This document shows positions 52,207-61,031 of a stretch of DNA of 64,000 bases, one piece after another. This DNA is from Allopusillimonas lactea (GTDB lineage: Bacteria; Pseudomonadota; Gammaproteobacteria; Burkholderiales; Burkholderiaceae_B), in assembly GCF_021653995.1 (NCBI RefSeq), contig NZ_JAJJOZ010000002.1:186001-250000 (forward strand). Direction: 5' to 3'. The notes beneath the pieces are model-generated. The model was not told the origin of the DNA. It saw only the letters and a program-made list of their open reading frames with translations, and made no database searches. Position numbers and translations under genes: made by a program. Positions within the stretch are counted from its first letter, which is position 1. Each line of letters begins with the position of its first letter.

Positions 52207-53349
52207 ATGACTCCCATTGCACGCACGCTTTCGATCGGGCTTGTTGTTGCCGCTGCCATATGGGGGCAGGTGGCGCATGCCAAAGATGTCGCCATTGGCG
52301 CACTGTTTCCCATGAGCGGCCCCAATGCCACCTACGGCGATATCTTCGGCTCGGGCGTCAACCTGGCCGTGGAGCACATCAATGCGGACAAGCTGCTCGA
52401 CGGCACGCTGTCCGTCAAATACGAGGACAGCCAAGCCTTGCCGCAGCAGGGCGTCATTGGGATGAACAAGCTGGTCAACGTCGAAGGCGTTCCTTATGTG
52501 CTTTCCGCCTTCACGGGCGTGTCCAAGGCGATTTCCACCACTGCCACTCGCACCAAGACGGTTGCCGTCAATGGCGGCGGCGTGGGGCCTGATCTGGCCA
52601 AGCTCGGGCCGTACTTCTGGAACGTGATCCCGCTGGCCAACGACGAAGTGCGGGCCATGCTGCCCTACCTGGTCAAAGAGCGCAAGCTTAAGCGCTTCGT
52701 GCTGGTGTATGTGGACGACCCGCTGGGCGCGGCGGTACGTGAGGATATCGGCACCGTGCTGCCCAAGGTGGGCGGCGAGCTGGCCGAAGCCTTGTCGGTG
52801 CCTACCACGGCGCAGCAGTTCAGCGGCATTGCCGCGCGGGTGCGCGCCGCCAATCCTGATGTGGTCTACATCGCATCGTATGGCGCCCAGCAGGCCCAGA
52901 TCGTCAAGCAGTTTCGCGACAACGGCATCACGCAGCCGCTGGTCAGCTACAGCGCGTTTTCTATCCCGCAGATGATGACGCTGCCCGAAGCCAAGGGCGC
53001 CCTCTACACCACGCAAAGTGTGGATTGGAAGTCGTCTGATCCGGTCACCCAGCGTTTCGTGAAAGACTACGAGGCCAAGTACAAGAAATCGCCCACCGCG
53101 TACATCGCCAACTACTACAACGCTACGCGTCTGTTTGGCCTGCTTGGGCAGGCGCTGCAGAAAAAGGGCGAAGCCATCACCGGCGAAAACCTGCTCAAGC
53201 AGCGCAAGGAAACGCCTACGTTCGACATGGTGGGCGGCAAGCTCACGTTCCAGGATAACGGCACGGTGATCAGCCCCATGCAGATCAATGAAATCGTGGG
53301 CGGGGCTGAAGGCAGCAAGATCGTGACCGTCGTATCCGAAGCGCAGTAG
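52207..53349 (+). CDS. ABC transporter periplasmic substrate-binding protein (LivK-like)
   Basis: A 380-residue HAAT-family binding protein. Signal peptide MTPIARTLSIGLVVAAAIWG, cut after AHA near residue 25. Mature: VAIGALFPMSGPNATYGDIF, then TTATRTKTVAVNGGG, and the hinge-region VLVYVDDPLGAAVREDIG. The downstream aromatic/acyl ligase suggests an aromatic or organic acid ligand; related binding proteins in betaproteobacteria take benzoates and cinnamates (inference). GGAGACCGGG-type ribosome site before the ATG at 52207. Open frame continues upstream without support. Confidence 0.9.
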   Translation: MTPIARTLSIGLVVAAAIWGQVAHAKDVAIGALFPMSGPNATYGDIFGSGVNLAVEHINADKLLDGTLSVKYEDSQALPQQGVIGMNKLVNVEGVPYVLSAFTGVSKAISTTATRTKTVAVNGGGVGPDLAKLGPYFWNVIPLANDEVRAMLPYLVKERKLKRFVLVYVDDPLGAAVREDIGTVLPKVGGELAEALSVPTTAQQFSGIAARVRAANPDVVYIASYGAQQAQIVKQFRDNGITQPLVSYSAFSIPQMMTLPEAKGALYTTQSVDWKSSDPVTQRFVKDYEAKYKKSPTAYIANYYNATRLFGLLGQALQKKGEAITGENLLKQRKETPTFDMVGGKLTFQDNGTVISPMQINEIVGGAEGSKIVTVVSEAQ

Positions 53350-53359
53350 ACGGTTCATC

Positions 53360-54232
53360 ATGCTGCTGCTTCAGTTGCTGGTCAATGGCGTCCAGGCGGG
53401 CGCCATGTATGCGCTCATTGCGGTCGGGTTCTCGCTGATCTTCGGCTCGACCCGGGTTTTCCACTTTGCGCACGGGGCCACATTCACCATTGCCGCCTAT
53501 CTTTTCTATCACTTTTATTCGGTCGCTCAACTGCATTGGGTATTGGCGGTGCTGATCGCGGCTGCCGGCGCGGTGGCCTTCGGGGCGGCGATGGACCGCT
53601 GGGTGTATGCGCCCATACAGCGCCATGAGGGTTCCTTTTTCACGGTGTTCGTCGCTTCGCTGGGGGCAGGCATCGTTGTTCAGAACGTGATCGGTATGGT
53701 GTTCGGGCGGGGCTTCGTGTCCGTTTCCACACCGCTGTCCATGAGTATCGAGATCATACCGGGCCTGTTTGTGTCGCCGCTGTCCGGCATTGCCATACTT
53801 TGCGCGTTGGTGTTCTTCGCCGCGCTGCATGTGTTCCTGATGCGTACGCACATGGGGATGGGTTTGCGCGCGCTGTCTGAGAACCCTGATCTGGTGCGCA
53901 TCTACGGTTTGAGCCCCAGGCGTCTTTCCACGATTGTTTTTGCACTGGGCTCGCTGTTGGTGGTGCCGGCCGCCATCCTGGGCGCGGCCAGCACCGGGCT
54001 TAATCCAGCCATCGGCCATCACATCGTGCTGGTCAGCCTGGCCGCTACGATTGTCGGCGGTGTCGGCAGCCTGCGCGGCGCCGCCTGTGCGGGCCTGCTG
54101 CTGGGTTTGAGCGAAAACCTGGCGCTGATCTACCTGGGGTCGCAATGGAGTGAGGCCGTTACTTTTGTCGTCCTGTTCCTGTTCATCCTGTTCCGCCCCG
54201 CTGGCTTCTTTGGCCGCGCCACCGTGTCCTGA
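53360..54232 (+). CDS. ABC transporter permease, LivH-like
   Basis: A 290-residue permease with about eight membrane segments. LLVNGVQAGAMYALIAVGFS and FGSTRVFHFAHGATFTIAAY (LivH signature). Coupling loop HMGMGLRALSENPDLVRIYG. 10 nt after the binding-protein stop. GC-rich, in contrast to the LivH copy at 22.0 kb, so the two importers are not recent duplicates. Confidence 0.92.
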   Translation: MLLLQLLVNGVQAGAMYALIAVGFSLIFGSTRVFHFAHGATFTIAAYLFYHFYSVAQLHWVLAVLIAAAGAVAFGAAMDRWVYAPIQRHEGSFFTVFVASLGAGIVVQNVIGMVFGRGFVSVSTPLSMSIEIIPGLFVSPLSGIAILCALVFFAALHVFLMRTHMGMGLRALSENPDLVRIYGLSPRRLSTIVFALGSLLVVPAAILGAASTGLNPAIGHHIVLVSLAATIVGGVGSLRGAACAGLLLGLSENLALIYLGSQWSEAVTFVVLFLFILFRPAGFFGRATVS

Positions 54233-54241
54233 GGAAATGCC

Positions 54242-55126
54242 ATGCTCGCCTACATCCTCAACCTCGTTACCCTGATCAGCATCAATGCGGTACTCGCCAT
54301 CACGCTGAATTTCATTATGGGCTACGCCGGCATTTTCTCGATGGCGCATGCAATCTTCTTTGGCGTGGGTGCATACACGGCGGCGTTCATGGCGCTGCAT
54401 TACACGGCTTCACTCTTCCTGGCCGTACCTGCCGCCATGGTGGTCGCCGCGCTGCTTTCATTGGTGCTGGCGCTGCCTGCGCTGCGGGTGCGCGGCGAAT
54501 ACTTTGTTGCCGCCTCGCTGGGCCTGCAAGTACTCGGCGTTACCATCTTTGCCGAATGGAAGTCTTTCACGGGCGGCCTGGGCGGCATCATCGGCATCCC
54601 TCCAGTGGATATCTTTGGGTATGCCTTGGCGGATCCGAAGCAGTTCACGCTGCTCGCTGTTGCCTCGCTCGTCGTGGTCATCCTTATCACCAACGTCTTG
54701 CTGCGCTCCAGTTTTGGCCGCAATTTGAAGGCAATACGCGACAGTGAATCCGCCGCCCACGCATTTGGCAAGAATGTGGCCATCATCAAGACGCTGTCCG
54801 TGATGATCTCGTCGGCGCTCGCGGCCATTGCGGGCGCACTGTATGCGTTCTACCTGGGCTTCATCAATGTAGAGAGCTTCACGCTGGATACTTCGGTGCT
54901 GCTCATGGCCATGGTCATCATTGGCGGTACGGGAACGTTATTCGGTCCAGTGGTCGGTACGCTGATACTGGCGCTGCTGCCCAGCGTGTTCAGCTATATG
55001 TGGTTTCTGCCTTCCACTGAGGTCGGCGCAATTCAGCAGATCGCCTATGGCACCGCCATGGTGCTGCTCATGATCTTTCGCCCCGGCGGCCTGGTTGGCT
55101 CGTCCCGCCACAAGGAGGCGTCATGA
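54242..55126 (+). CDS. ABC transporter permease, LivM-like
   Basis: A 294-residue permease. NFIMGYAGIFSMAHAIFFGV (LivM Gly-rich motif), LRVRGEYFVAASLGLQVLGV and coupling loop SFGRNLKAIRDSESAAHAFG. Starts 9 nt after livH and overlaps the ATPase gene by 4 nt. Confidence 0.92.
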   Translation: MLAYILNLVTLISINAVLAITLNFIMGYAGIFSMAHAIFFGVGAYTAAFMALHYTASLFLAVPAAMVVAALLSLVLALPALRVRGEYFVAASLGLQVLGVTIFAEWKSFTGGLGGIIGIPPVDIFGYALADPKQFTLLAVASLVVVILITNVLLRSSFGRNLKAIRDSESAAHAFGKNVAIIKTLSVMISSALAAIAGALYAFYLGFINVESFTLDTSVLLMAMVIIGGTGTLFGPVVGTLILALLPSVFSYMWFLPSTEVGAIQQIAYGTAMVLLMIFRPGGLVGSSRHKEAS

Positions 55127-55881
55127 GCGCGGATGACCGCGAGGTGCTGCTGCGCATCAGCAATCTGCGCAAGAATTTTGGCGGACTACAAGTGACCAAT
55201 AATGTGAGCCTGGACATGCGGGCTGGCATCATCACGACGCTGGTGGGCCCCAATGGCGCAGGCAAGACCACGCTGTTCAACCTGATCACCGGCTATCTGC
55301 AGCCGACCGGCGGCGATATCCTCTGGCGAGGGCAGTCCATTGTTGGCCAGTCGAACTGGCAGATCGCCCGCAAGGGCATTGTGCGCACCTTCCAGGACCT
55401 GCGCCTGTTCGACCACATGACGGTGCAGGAAAACGTGCTGACGGTGATGGAGCCTGTATCGTGGCTGTGGCAGCCGGGCGGTCGCGCCGGGCGCAAAATG
55501 CGTGAAGAAAAAGTGGCCGACATCCTGGCGCGTGTGGGCCTGGCCGGCAAGGCCCGTTCTCGCGCCATTGATCTGGCCTATGCCGAGCGCAAGTTCCTGA
55601 GTATGGCGCGCATCATGGCCTCCGATGCCCGCATGTGGCTGCTGGACGAGCCCGCGTCGGGTCTGGATCGTGGCTCTTACGAACGCTTTCTGCGACTGTT
55701 GCGTACGGAGGTCGAGCAGGGCGTCACCGTATGCATCATCGAACACAATCTTGATATCGTCGTGAGCGTGTCTGACCGCATCGCCTTCCTGGACCAAGGG
55801 ACGCTGCTGGCGGACGGCGATCCGGAGGCTGTGCTCAAGGATCCGCACCTGGCGGCTATTTATTTCGGAGAGCAGGCATGA
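55123..55881 (+). CDS. ABC transporter ATP-binding protein, LivG-like
   Basis: A 252-residue ATPase. Walker A GPNGAGKTTLFNL, FQDLRLFDHMTVQENVL, and Walker B MWLLDEPASGLD with H-loop IIEHNLDIV. Signature region DLAYAERKFLSMARIMA is the usual LivG variant of LSGGQ, where Y-x-E/G-x-R replaces it. Overlaps livM and livF by 4 nt each. Confidence 0.92.
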   Translation: MSADDREVLLRISNLRKNFGGLQVTNNVSLDMRAGIITTLVGPNGAGKTTLFNLITGYLQPTGGDILWRGQSIVGQSNWQIARKGIVRTFQDLRLFDHMTVQENVLTVMEPVSWLWQPGGRAGRKMREEKVADILARVGLAGKARSRAIDLAYAERKFLSMARIMASDARMWLLDEPASGLDRGSYERFLRLLRTEVEQGVTVCIIEHNLDIVVSVSDRIAFLDQGTLLADGDPEAVLKDPHLAAIYFGEQA

Positions 55882-56591
55882 CGGCGCCGGTACTGCAAAC
55901 CCGTGGGCTGGTGGTCGGCTACGGCGGCCGTCCGGTATTGGACGGCTTTGATGTCGAGCTTCGTGCGGGCGAAGTGCTGTGCCTGATCGGCCACAATGGC
56001 GCGGGTAAATCCACGCTGCTCAAGGCGCTGTTCGGCCTGGTGCCGCGCCAGGGCGGCGATATTCTTCTGGATGGCACGCCGCTCGGCAATATTCAGCCGC
56101 GCCAGCTCACCGCTGCCGGCTTGTCGCTGGTTCCGGAAGGCCGGGGAGTCTTCCCGGGCCTCACCGTTGCCGAGACGATGAGCATGGCCATGTGGGCCGC
56201 CGGCATCCCCAAGGATCAGCGCGCCGAAAGGCTGGATTGGGTAATGTCAGTGCTGCCGGCGATGGGGCAGTTCTATAGGCAGCGGGCGGGCACGCTATCG
56301 GGCGGGCAGCAGCAGATTGTGTCGCTTGGCCGCTCGCTGCTCAGCCGGCCGCGCTGTCTGCTCATGGACGAGCCGTCGATCGGCTTGGCGCCCAAGCTGT
56401 TCCAGGACTTGCTGCAACCCATACGCGAACTGCAGCAGCAGACCGGCATGTCTATTTTGCTGGTGGAGCAGAATGTGAAAGAAGCGCTCAAGATTTCGGA
56501 TCGTGTCATCGTCATGAAGTCGGGCCGCATCATTACCGAGGCCTTGCCACAGGATCTGAGCGACAACGCAAAACTCATGGAGCTGTACTGA
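55878..56591 (+). CDS. ABC transporter ATP-binding protein, LivF-like
   Basis: A 237-residue ATPase. Walker A GHNGAGKSTLLKAL, signature TLSGGQQQIVSLGRSL, Walker B CLLMDEPSIGLAP and H-loop LLVEQNVKEAL, plus VPEGRGVFPGLTVAETM. Overlaps LivG by 4 nt. A ligase gene starts 37 nt downstream. Confidence 0.93.
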   Translation: MTAPVLQTRGLVVGYGGRPVLDGFDVELRAGEVLCLIGHNGAGKSTLLKALFGLVPRQGGDILLDGTPLGNIQPRQLTAAGLSLVPEGRGVFPGLTVAETMSMAMWAAGIPKDQRAERLDWVMSVLPAMGQFYRQRAGTLSGGQQQIVSLGRSLLSRPRCLLMDEPSIGLAPKLFQDLLQPIRELQQQTGMSILLVEQNVKEALKISDRVIVMKSGRIITEALPQDLSDNAKLMELY

Positions 56592-56628
56592 GTACGGCGT
56601 TCTATTGCACCCCGGGGGTAGTGCCTGA

Positions 56629-58236
56629 ATGGCTTTGTTGACGAGTTTGCCTGAGCTGCTTGCACGCCAGGCTGCGCAGCGGCCCGACGCCGTTGCCTTT
56701 ATCGAGGATGGCCGCGAGATCAGCTTCGGGCAGTTTGCGGCGATGTGCCGGCGTACCGCAGTGTGGCTGGCGCAGCATGGCATCGGACGGGACGACAGGG
56801 TCGCCGTGTGGATGGTGAACCGTGTGGAGTGGCTTGCACTGTACTTCGCGCTCAGCCACCTGGGCGCGGTGCTGGTCACCGTCAACACGCGCTACCGGGC
56901 GCACGAACTGGCTTTCATCCTTCAGTGCTCGCGCGCCCGCATGCTGGTGCTGGAGCCGGGTTTCCGCAAAATCGATTTTCCCACCGTGCTGTCGGGGGTG
57001 GATCCATCGGCTGCACGCCTGCTGGAATGTATTGCTGTGGTGCGGGCGCAAGGGGATGCCGGCCTTGCGCAGGCGGCGGCCGTACTGGGCCGCCCGGTGG
57101 TTGGATTCGATCTGGACAGCCTTCCCGATGGCGAGCCGCCATGCGCCGGCCATAGCCAGGCGTTCAATATTCTCTTTACCACCTCGGGTACGACAAGTGG
57201 CCCCAAGCTGGTGGTTCACCGCCAGTACAGCATCGCTGTGCACAGCCAGCATGTGGCCCATGCCTTTGGTCTGGGCCAGTCGGGCAGTGTGCTGCTGTCT
57301 ACCCTGCCGCTATGCGGCGTGTTTGGCTTCAATGGTGTATTGGGCGCGTTTGCGGGTGGCAGGCCGACGGTGATCGCCAGCACTTTCGATGCCAATGAGG
57401 CCGCGCGGCTGGTGGTACAACACCAGGTCACCCATCTGTTCGGCAGCGATGAAATGTTTCATCGGCTCGTGGAGGCGGCGCCCGGCGTACGTCCTTTCCC
57501 TTCGTTGCGGGTGTGCGCATTCGCGTCCTTCCACCCCGGTGCGCAAGCGCTGGGCAATGAAGCTTGGGCACGGGGGATCCCGCTTACCGGCCTATACGGC
57601 TCCAGCGAGGTGCAGGCCCTGTTTTCATACAACCGGCAGGATCTGCCCATGGAAGAACGGCTCAAGGGGGGCGGGACGCCCAGCAATCCCGGCGCGCGCC
57701 TACGCATCCGTGACGCCGATACCGGCGCTTTGCTTGCACCCGGAAAAAGCGGCCTGATCGAAATCAAAGCCGACACCAACTTTGCGGAATACCTGGACAA
57801 TCCGCAGGCCACGCGGGCCGCTATTGACGACGACGGTTATTTTCATACCGGCGATATCGGCTATCTGCGCGATGACGGCAGTTTTGTCTACCAGACTCGC
57901 CATGGCGACGCCATACGGCTGGCGGGTTTTTTGGTCGATCCGACCGAAATCGAGGAAGTCATCAAGCACCAGGCCGGTGTGGCCGACGCGCAGGTTGTCG
58001 CGGTCGAGACGCCCGGTGGGCAGCGGCGCTGCGCCGCTTTTGTCATTGCCAAAGCGGGTATTGCGCTGGATACCGCCGCATTGCAGGCGGCGCTTGCAGG
58101 CCTGCTGGCCGCATTCAAGGTGCCTGCATACATCTGGCAGGTGCAGGAATTTCCATCCACTCAAAGCTCCAACGGGGTGAAGATACAGCGTGCAAAGCTG
58201 CGCGACATGGCGCAGGCACGCATCGAGGACATGTGA
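56629..58236 (+). CDS. Acyl/aryl-CoA ligase (AMP-dependent synthetase)
   Basis: A 535-residue ANL enzyme converting a carboxylic acid, ATP and CoA to the acyl-CoA. P-loop LFTTSGTTSGPKLVVH, A5 TGLYGSSEVQALFSYNRQDL, A7 YFHTGDIGYLRDDG, hinge region, and an intact A10 motif SSNGVKIQRAKLRDM with the catalytic Lys. Middle domain FGVFGFNGVLGA recalls medium-chain/phenylpropanoid ligases. Follows livF at 37 nt and is coupled with a MaoC hydratase: import, activation and hydration in a series. Confidence 0.9.
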   Translation: MALLTSLPELLARQAAQRPDAVAFIEDGREISFGQFAAMCRRTAVWLAQHGIGRDDRVAVWMVNRVEWLALYFALSHLGAVLVTVNTRYRAHELAFILQCSRARMLVLEPGFRKIDFPTVLSGVDPSAARLLECIAVVRAQGDAGLAQAAAVLGRPVVGFDLDSLPDGEPPCAGHSQAFNILFTTSGTTSGPKLVVHRQYSIAVHSQHVAHAFGLGQSGSVLLSTLPLCGVFGFNGVLGAFAGGRPTVIASTFDANEAARLVVQHQVTHLFGSDEMFHRLVEAAPGVRPFPSLRVCAFASFHPGAQALGNEAWARGIPLTGLYGSSEVQALFSYNRQDLPMEERLKGGGTPSNPGARLRIRDADTGALLAPGKSGLIEIKADTNFAEYLDNPQATRAAIDDDGYFHTGDIGYLRDDGSFVYQTRHGDAIRLAGFLVDPTEIEEVIKHQAGVADAQVVAVETPGGQRRCAAFVIAKAGIALDTAALQAALAGLLAAFKVPAYIWQVQEFPSTQSSNGVKIQRAKLRDMAQARIEDM

Positions 58237-58703
58237 TGAGCACACACTATTTTGAAGACTTTTCACCGGGGCAGGTATTTGAGAGTGGCGGACGCACCCT
58301 GACGGAGACCGACCTTACTTTCTTTTCGATGCTGTCGGGCGATTGGAACCCTATCCATGCCGACGCTGAATATGCACGCGGCACCCGCTATGGCCAACGC
58401 GTTGTGCATGGTGCGCTGGGTATTGCCGTGAGTACCGGCATGCTGCACGAACTAGGGATTTTTCATGGCTCTGTGATCGCCATGCTGGGCTTTCGCAACT
58501 GGAATTTTCTTGCACCATTGCTGGTCAATGACACGATCCATCTGCGTCTGACCATTCTCGACGCGACGCTGGGGAAAAGCGGCCGCAGCGGTAAAGTGGG
58601 GCGGCGCTTCGAACTCATCAACCAGCGCGGCGAGGTTGCCCAGGAGGGTGAAAGCGACGTGCTGGTGCATACCCGCCACGGGGCTCAGGAAGCACGCACT
58701 TGA
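58236..58703 (+). CDS. MaoC-like (R)-specific enoyl-CoA hydratase
   Basis: A 155-residue hot-dog protein. Opens STHYFEDFSPGQVFESGGRT, with hydratase-2 motif LSGDWNPIHADAEYARGTRY (D36, H41) and VVHGALGIAVSTG. The ATG at 58236 shares a base with the ligase stop; a GTG at 58233 is one codon earlier. Last gene of the series that begins at CaiB 48816. Confidence 0.88.
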   Translation: MSTHYFEDFSPGQVFESGGRTLTETDLTFFSMLSGDWNPIHADAEYARGTRYGQRVVHGALGIAVSTGMLHELGIFHGSVIAMLGFRNWNFLAPLLVNDTIHLRLTILDATLGKSGRSGKVGRRFELINQRGEVAQEGESDVLVHTRHGAQEART

Positions 58704-58803
58704 TGCGCGGTGCCGCCCTGAAGGGTGGTGGCAACGTATTAATGCGGTCTACGAATGTGATCCACACACCTTGCTCAGGCGCGGCCGCAGCCAATGTGCG
58801 ATG

Positions 58804-59694
58804 TTAGGCCGCACCTCGCTTGGTGCGGCGTGCCAGCGCCAGCACTGACTGCAGGAAGGGCGCATTGTCGTTGCGGCGCCAGCTGAGCATGATGGGTGAG
58901 GTGAAATCCGCATCGCGCACCGGCACGTAGCGGACGTCTTCGCGGTGCAGGGCGCGCACGCCGTCGGGGACGATGGCCACGCCCATGCCGGCGGCGACAA
59001 AGCCGATGGCGGTCTGCAGCTCGTTTACTTCTTGGGCGATATGCGGCTTGCACCCGTGTTTCTGGAACAGGGCCAGGATGTGGTCTGCGTAGCTGGGGCG
59101 GGGGCGCGCGGGGTACAGGATCAAGGGTTCGCTCTGGATTTCGCCCGCAGACACGTGCTTGCGGCGCACCCAGCGGTGGGTGGCGGGTATGGCCAGCGCA
59201 AGCGGCTCTTCCCACAGCACGAGGCGTTCGATTTCGTCGTCTTCGAGCAGCATGCGGCCGATGCCAATATCGATGCGTCCGGTTTTGAGCGCATTGAACT
59301 GCTCAAGCGTGATCATTTCGACAAAGCTGATTTCGGCATCGGGATCCAAGCTGCGCAGCTCGCGAATGAATGCGGGCATATAGCCATACAGGGTTGAGGG
59401 CACGAAGCCTACCCCAAGTCGCGGCCGTTGGTGGCGGCCGATGCGCTGGGTGGCCTGCACGGTTTCTTCGAGCTTTTGCGTGATGAGCTCGGTTTGGTCG
59501 CGGAAGTAGCGGCCCGCTTCGGTCAGCCGGATGCCGCGGCCGACGCGTTCGAACAGGTCTACGCCCAGGGTTTCTTCGAGCATTTTGATCTGCCGGCTGA
59601 GCGGGGGTTGCGCCATGTGCAGCACCTGAGCCGCCCGCGTGAAGCTGAGCTCGTCGGCAACGCACTGAAAGTATCGTATCTGCCTGAGGTCCAT
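58804..59694 (-). CDS. catR: LysR family regulator, CatR/CatM/BenM-like
   Basis: A 296-residue LTTR. The HTH MDLRQIRYFQCVADELSFTR and VLHMAQPPLSRQIKMLEETL match the CatR/CatM/BenM subgroup (R-x-L-RYF, AQPPLSRQI). The effector domain has GVGFVPSTLYGYMPAFIREL and SEPLILYPARPRPSYADHIL. ATG at 59692-59694 is used; the upstream frame is unsupported. A perfect ATAC-N7-GTAT box begins 6 bp from the start, and another precedes catB, supporting cis,cis-muconate-responsive control. Divergent from the Bug-catC-catD operon. Confidence 0.78.
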   Translation of the reverse strand: MDLRQIRYFQCVADELSFTRAAQVLHMAQPPLSRQIKMLEETLGVDLFERVGRGIRLTEAGRYFRDQTELITQKLEETVQATQRIGRHQRPRLGVGFVPSTLYGYMPAFIRELRSLDPDAEISFVEMITLEQFNALKTGRIDIGIGRMLLEDDEIERLVLWEEPLALAIPATHRWVRRKHVSAGEIQSEPLILYPARPRPSYADHILALFQKHGCKPHIAQEVNELQTAIGFVAAGMGVAIVPDGVRALHREDVRYVPVRDADFTSPIMLSWRRNDNAPFLQSVLALARRTKRGAA

Positions 59695-59699
59695 AATCC

Positions 59700-59714
59700 A
59701 TACCCGATAGGTAT
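59700..59714 (-). promoter_or_regulatory. CatM/BenM-type operator ATAC-N7-GTAT
   Basis: ATAC (59700-59703), 7 nt, GTAT (59711-59714); the inner arms extend to ATACC/GGTAT. It lies 6 bp upstream of the regulator start and 164 bp from the Bug start. Established consensus for CatM/BenM regulators is ATAC-N7-GTAT. Suggests autoregulation and control of the divergent Bug-catC-catD genes. Confidence 0.75.
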
Positions 59715-59877
59715 CAATGATAACCAATATAGTCTTAGACATCGCCCGGACGCATGCGGATAATCCGCAACACATCTGCAACGTATTTATATGGGGCGAG
59801 TACGTACTGCCGGTCGTCGCAGAACCAGGGCAGCGATGTTGCGCTCCATCATATGCGCACCACGAAAGGAGAGAGTT

Positions 59878-60909
59878 GTGAGCATTATTCGTTCTCAGGA
59901 GACGGTGAAAACCATTATCGGCAAGGCGCGTCGCCACCTGTCGCTGTTTGCCTTGGCGGCTGCGATGGCCGCGCTGGCACAACCGTCTGCGTATGCCGCC
60001 GACGCGGCAAACTATCCTGACCACACCATTTCGTGGATTGTGCCCTTTCCGCCGGGTGGCGCCATGGACGCTATCGCGCGCGTGATCGGCGAAACGATGA
60101 GCAAGGAACTCGGCCAGAGTGTGGTGGTTGAAAACAAGCCGGGCGCCGGTGGCAATATCGGCGCCAGCTACGTCGCCAAAGCAGCGCCCGATGGCTATAC
60201 CATCATGATCGCCGCCAATGGCATGGCGGTGAACTCCTCACTCTATAAAGCATTGAACTACGACCCGATCAAGGATTTCGAGCCCATTTCGCTGCTGGCG
60301 GCAGTCCCCAATATTCTCGTTACCCAAGCAAGCCGCGCGGATGTGAACGCGCTGCAGGACGTGATGCAGCAGGCGAAGGCAAAGCCGGGGCAGTACACCT
60401 ATGCATCGGCGGGTGTGGGTACGTCCATTCACCTGGCGGGCGCCCTGTTCACTTACATGAGCAAGCTGGACATGCTGCACGTGCCCTACAAGGGTAGCGG
60501 CCCCGCTGTTTCCGATCTGGTGGGAGGCCAGGTGGATTACATGTTCGACAGCATCACCTCATCCAAGCCCTATATTGAATCGGGCCGCCTGAAGGCGTTG
60601 GCCATCACCACGGCCAAGCGGTCATCGGCCCTGCCCGATGTGCCCACCATGGCCGAAAGCGGTTTGCCGGGCTACGAGCTCACGCCCTGGTTCGCCGCCT
60701 TCGCGCCAGCGGGTACGCCGCCGCAGGTCATCGAGAAGCTCAACCAGGCCATGCTTAAAGCCATGGACAACGAGCGCGTAAAAAAGGTGTTTGCTACCAT
60801 TGGTGCGGAACGCATCGGCAGTACGCCCGCCGAGCTGAAGACCTATCTGGCTGACGAAACCGGCAAGTGGCAGAAGATCATCAAGGAAACGGGGATTTCC
60901 ATCAATTGA
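59878..60909 (+). CDS. Bug-family binding protein in the cat cluster
   Basis: A 343-residue periplasmic binding protein. I chose the GTG at 59878, with AAAGGAGAGAG 6 nt before; the frame is open to 59791. The signal peptide has an extended charged n-region (KTIIGKARRHLSLFALAAAM) and ends AYA-AD near residue 41. Mature: ISWIVPFPPGGAMDAIARV, VVENKPGAGGNIGASYVAK, YASAGVGTSIHLAGALF, HVPYKGSGPAVSDLVGGQVD. Position between the CatR-like regulator and catC points to muconate, benzoate or a related acid as ligand (inference). Confidence 0.92.
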   Translation: MSIIRSQETVKTIIGKARRHLSLFALAAAMAALAQPSAYAADAANYPDHTISWIVPFPPGGAMDAIARVIGETMSKELGQSVVVENKPGAGGNIGASYVAKAAPDGYTIMIAANGMAVNSSLYKALNYDPIKDFEPISLLAAVPNILVTQASRADVNALQDVMQQAKAKPGQYTYASAGVGTSIHLAGALFTYMSKLDMLHVPYKGSGPAVSDLVGGQVDYMFDSITSSKPYIESGRLKALAITTAKRSSALPDVPTMAESGLPGYELTPWFAAFAPAGTPPQVIEKLNQAMLKAMDNERVKKVFATIGAERIGSTPAELKTYLADETGKWQKIIKETGISIN

Positions 60910-60966
60910 TGGAAGCGCGGCGCGTGCTGTGCTTCAATGAAGCGGCACGCCCGCGGGCATGCCCGC

Positions 60967-61017
60967 AACCCCAACCCGCAACCCGTAACCCTCCGCAACC
61001 CGTAACGCGTAACCCAT
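60967..61017 (+). repeat. Degenerate heptanucleotide array (AACCCGY)
   Basis: Units AACCCGC, AACCCGT, AACCCTC (plus 3 nt), AACCCGT, AACGCGT and AACCCAT run from 60973 to 61017, preceded by AACCCC. On the opposite strand the unit reads (A/G)CGGGTT, related to the GGGCTAA/GGGTTGA array at 46193-46276. Lies in the 122-bp spacer between the Bug and catC genes, 58 bp after a Bug stop. Confidence 0.65.
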
Positions 61018-61031
61018 AAGGCAGACAGAAA

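Noticed and set aside
52066..53361. 431-codon minus-strand open frame
   Set aside because: Antisense to the LivK-like gene; no recognisable domain.
53285..54400. 371-codon minus-strand open frame
   Set aside because: Antisense to livH, His/Gln/Arg-rich shadow with no motifs.
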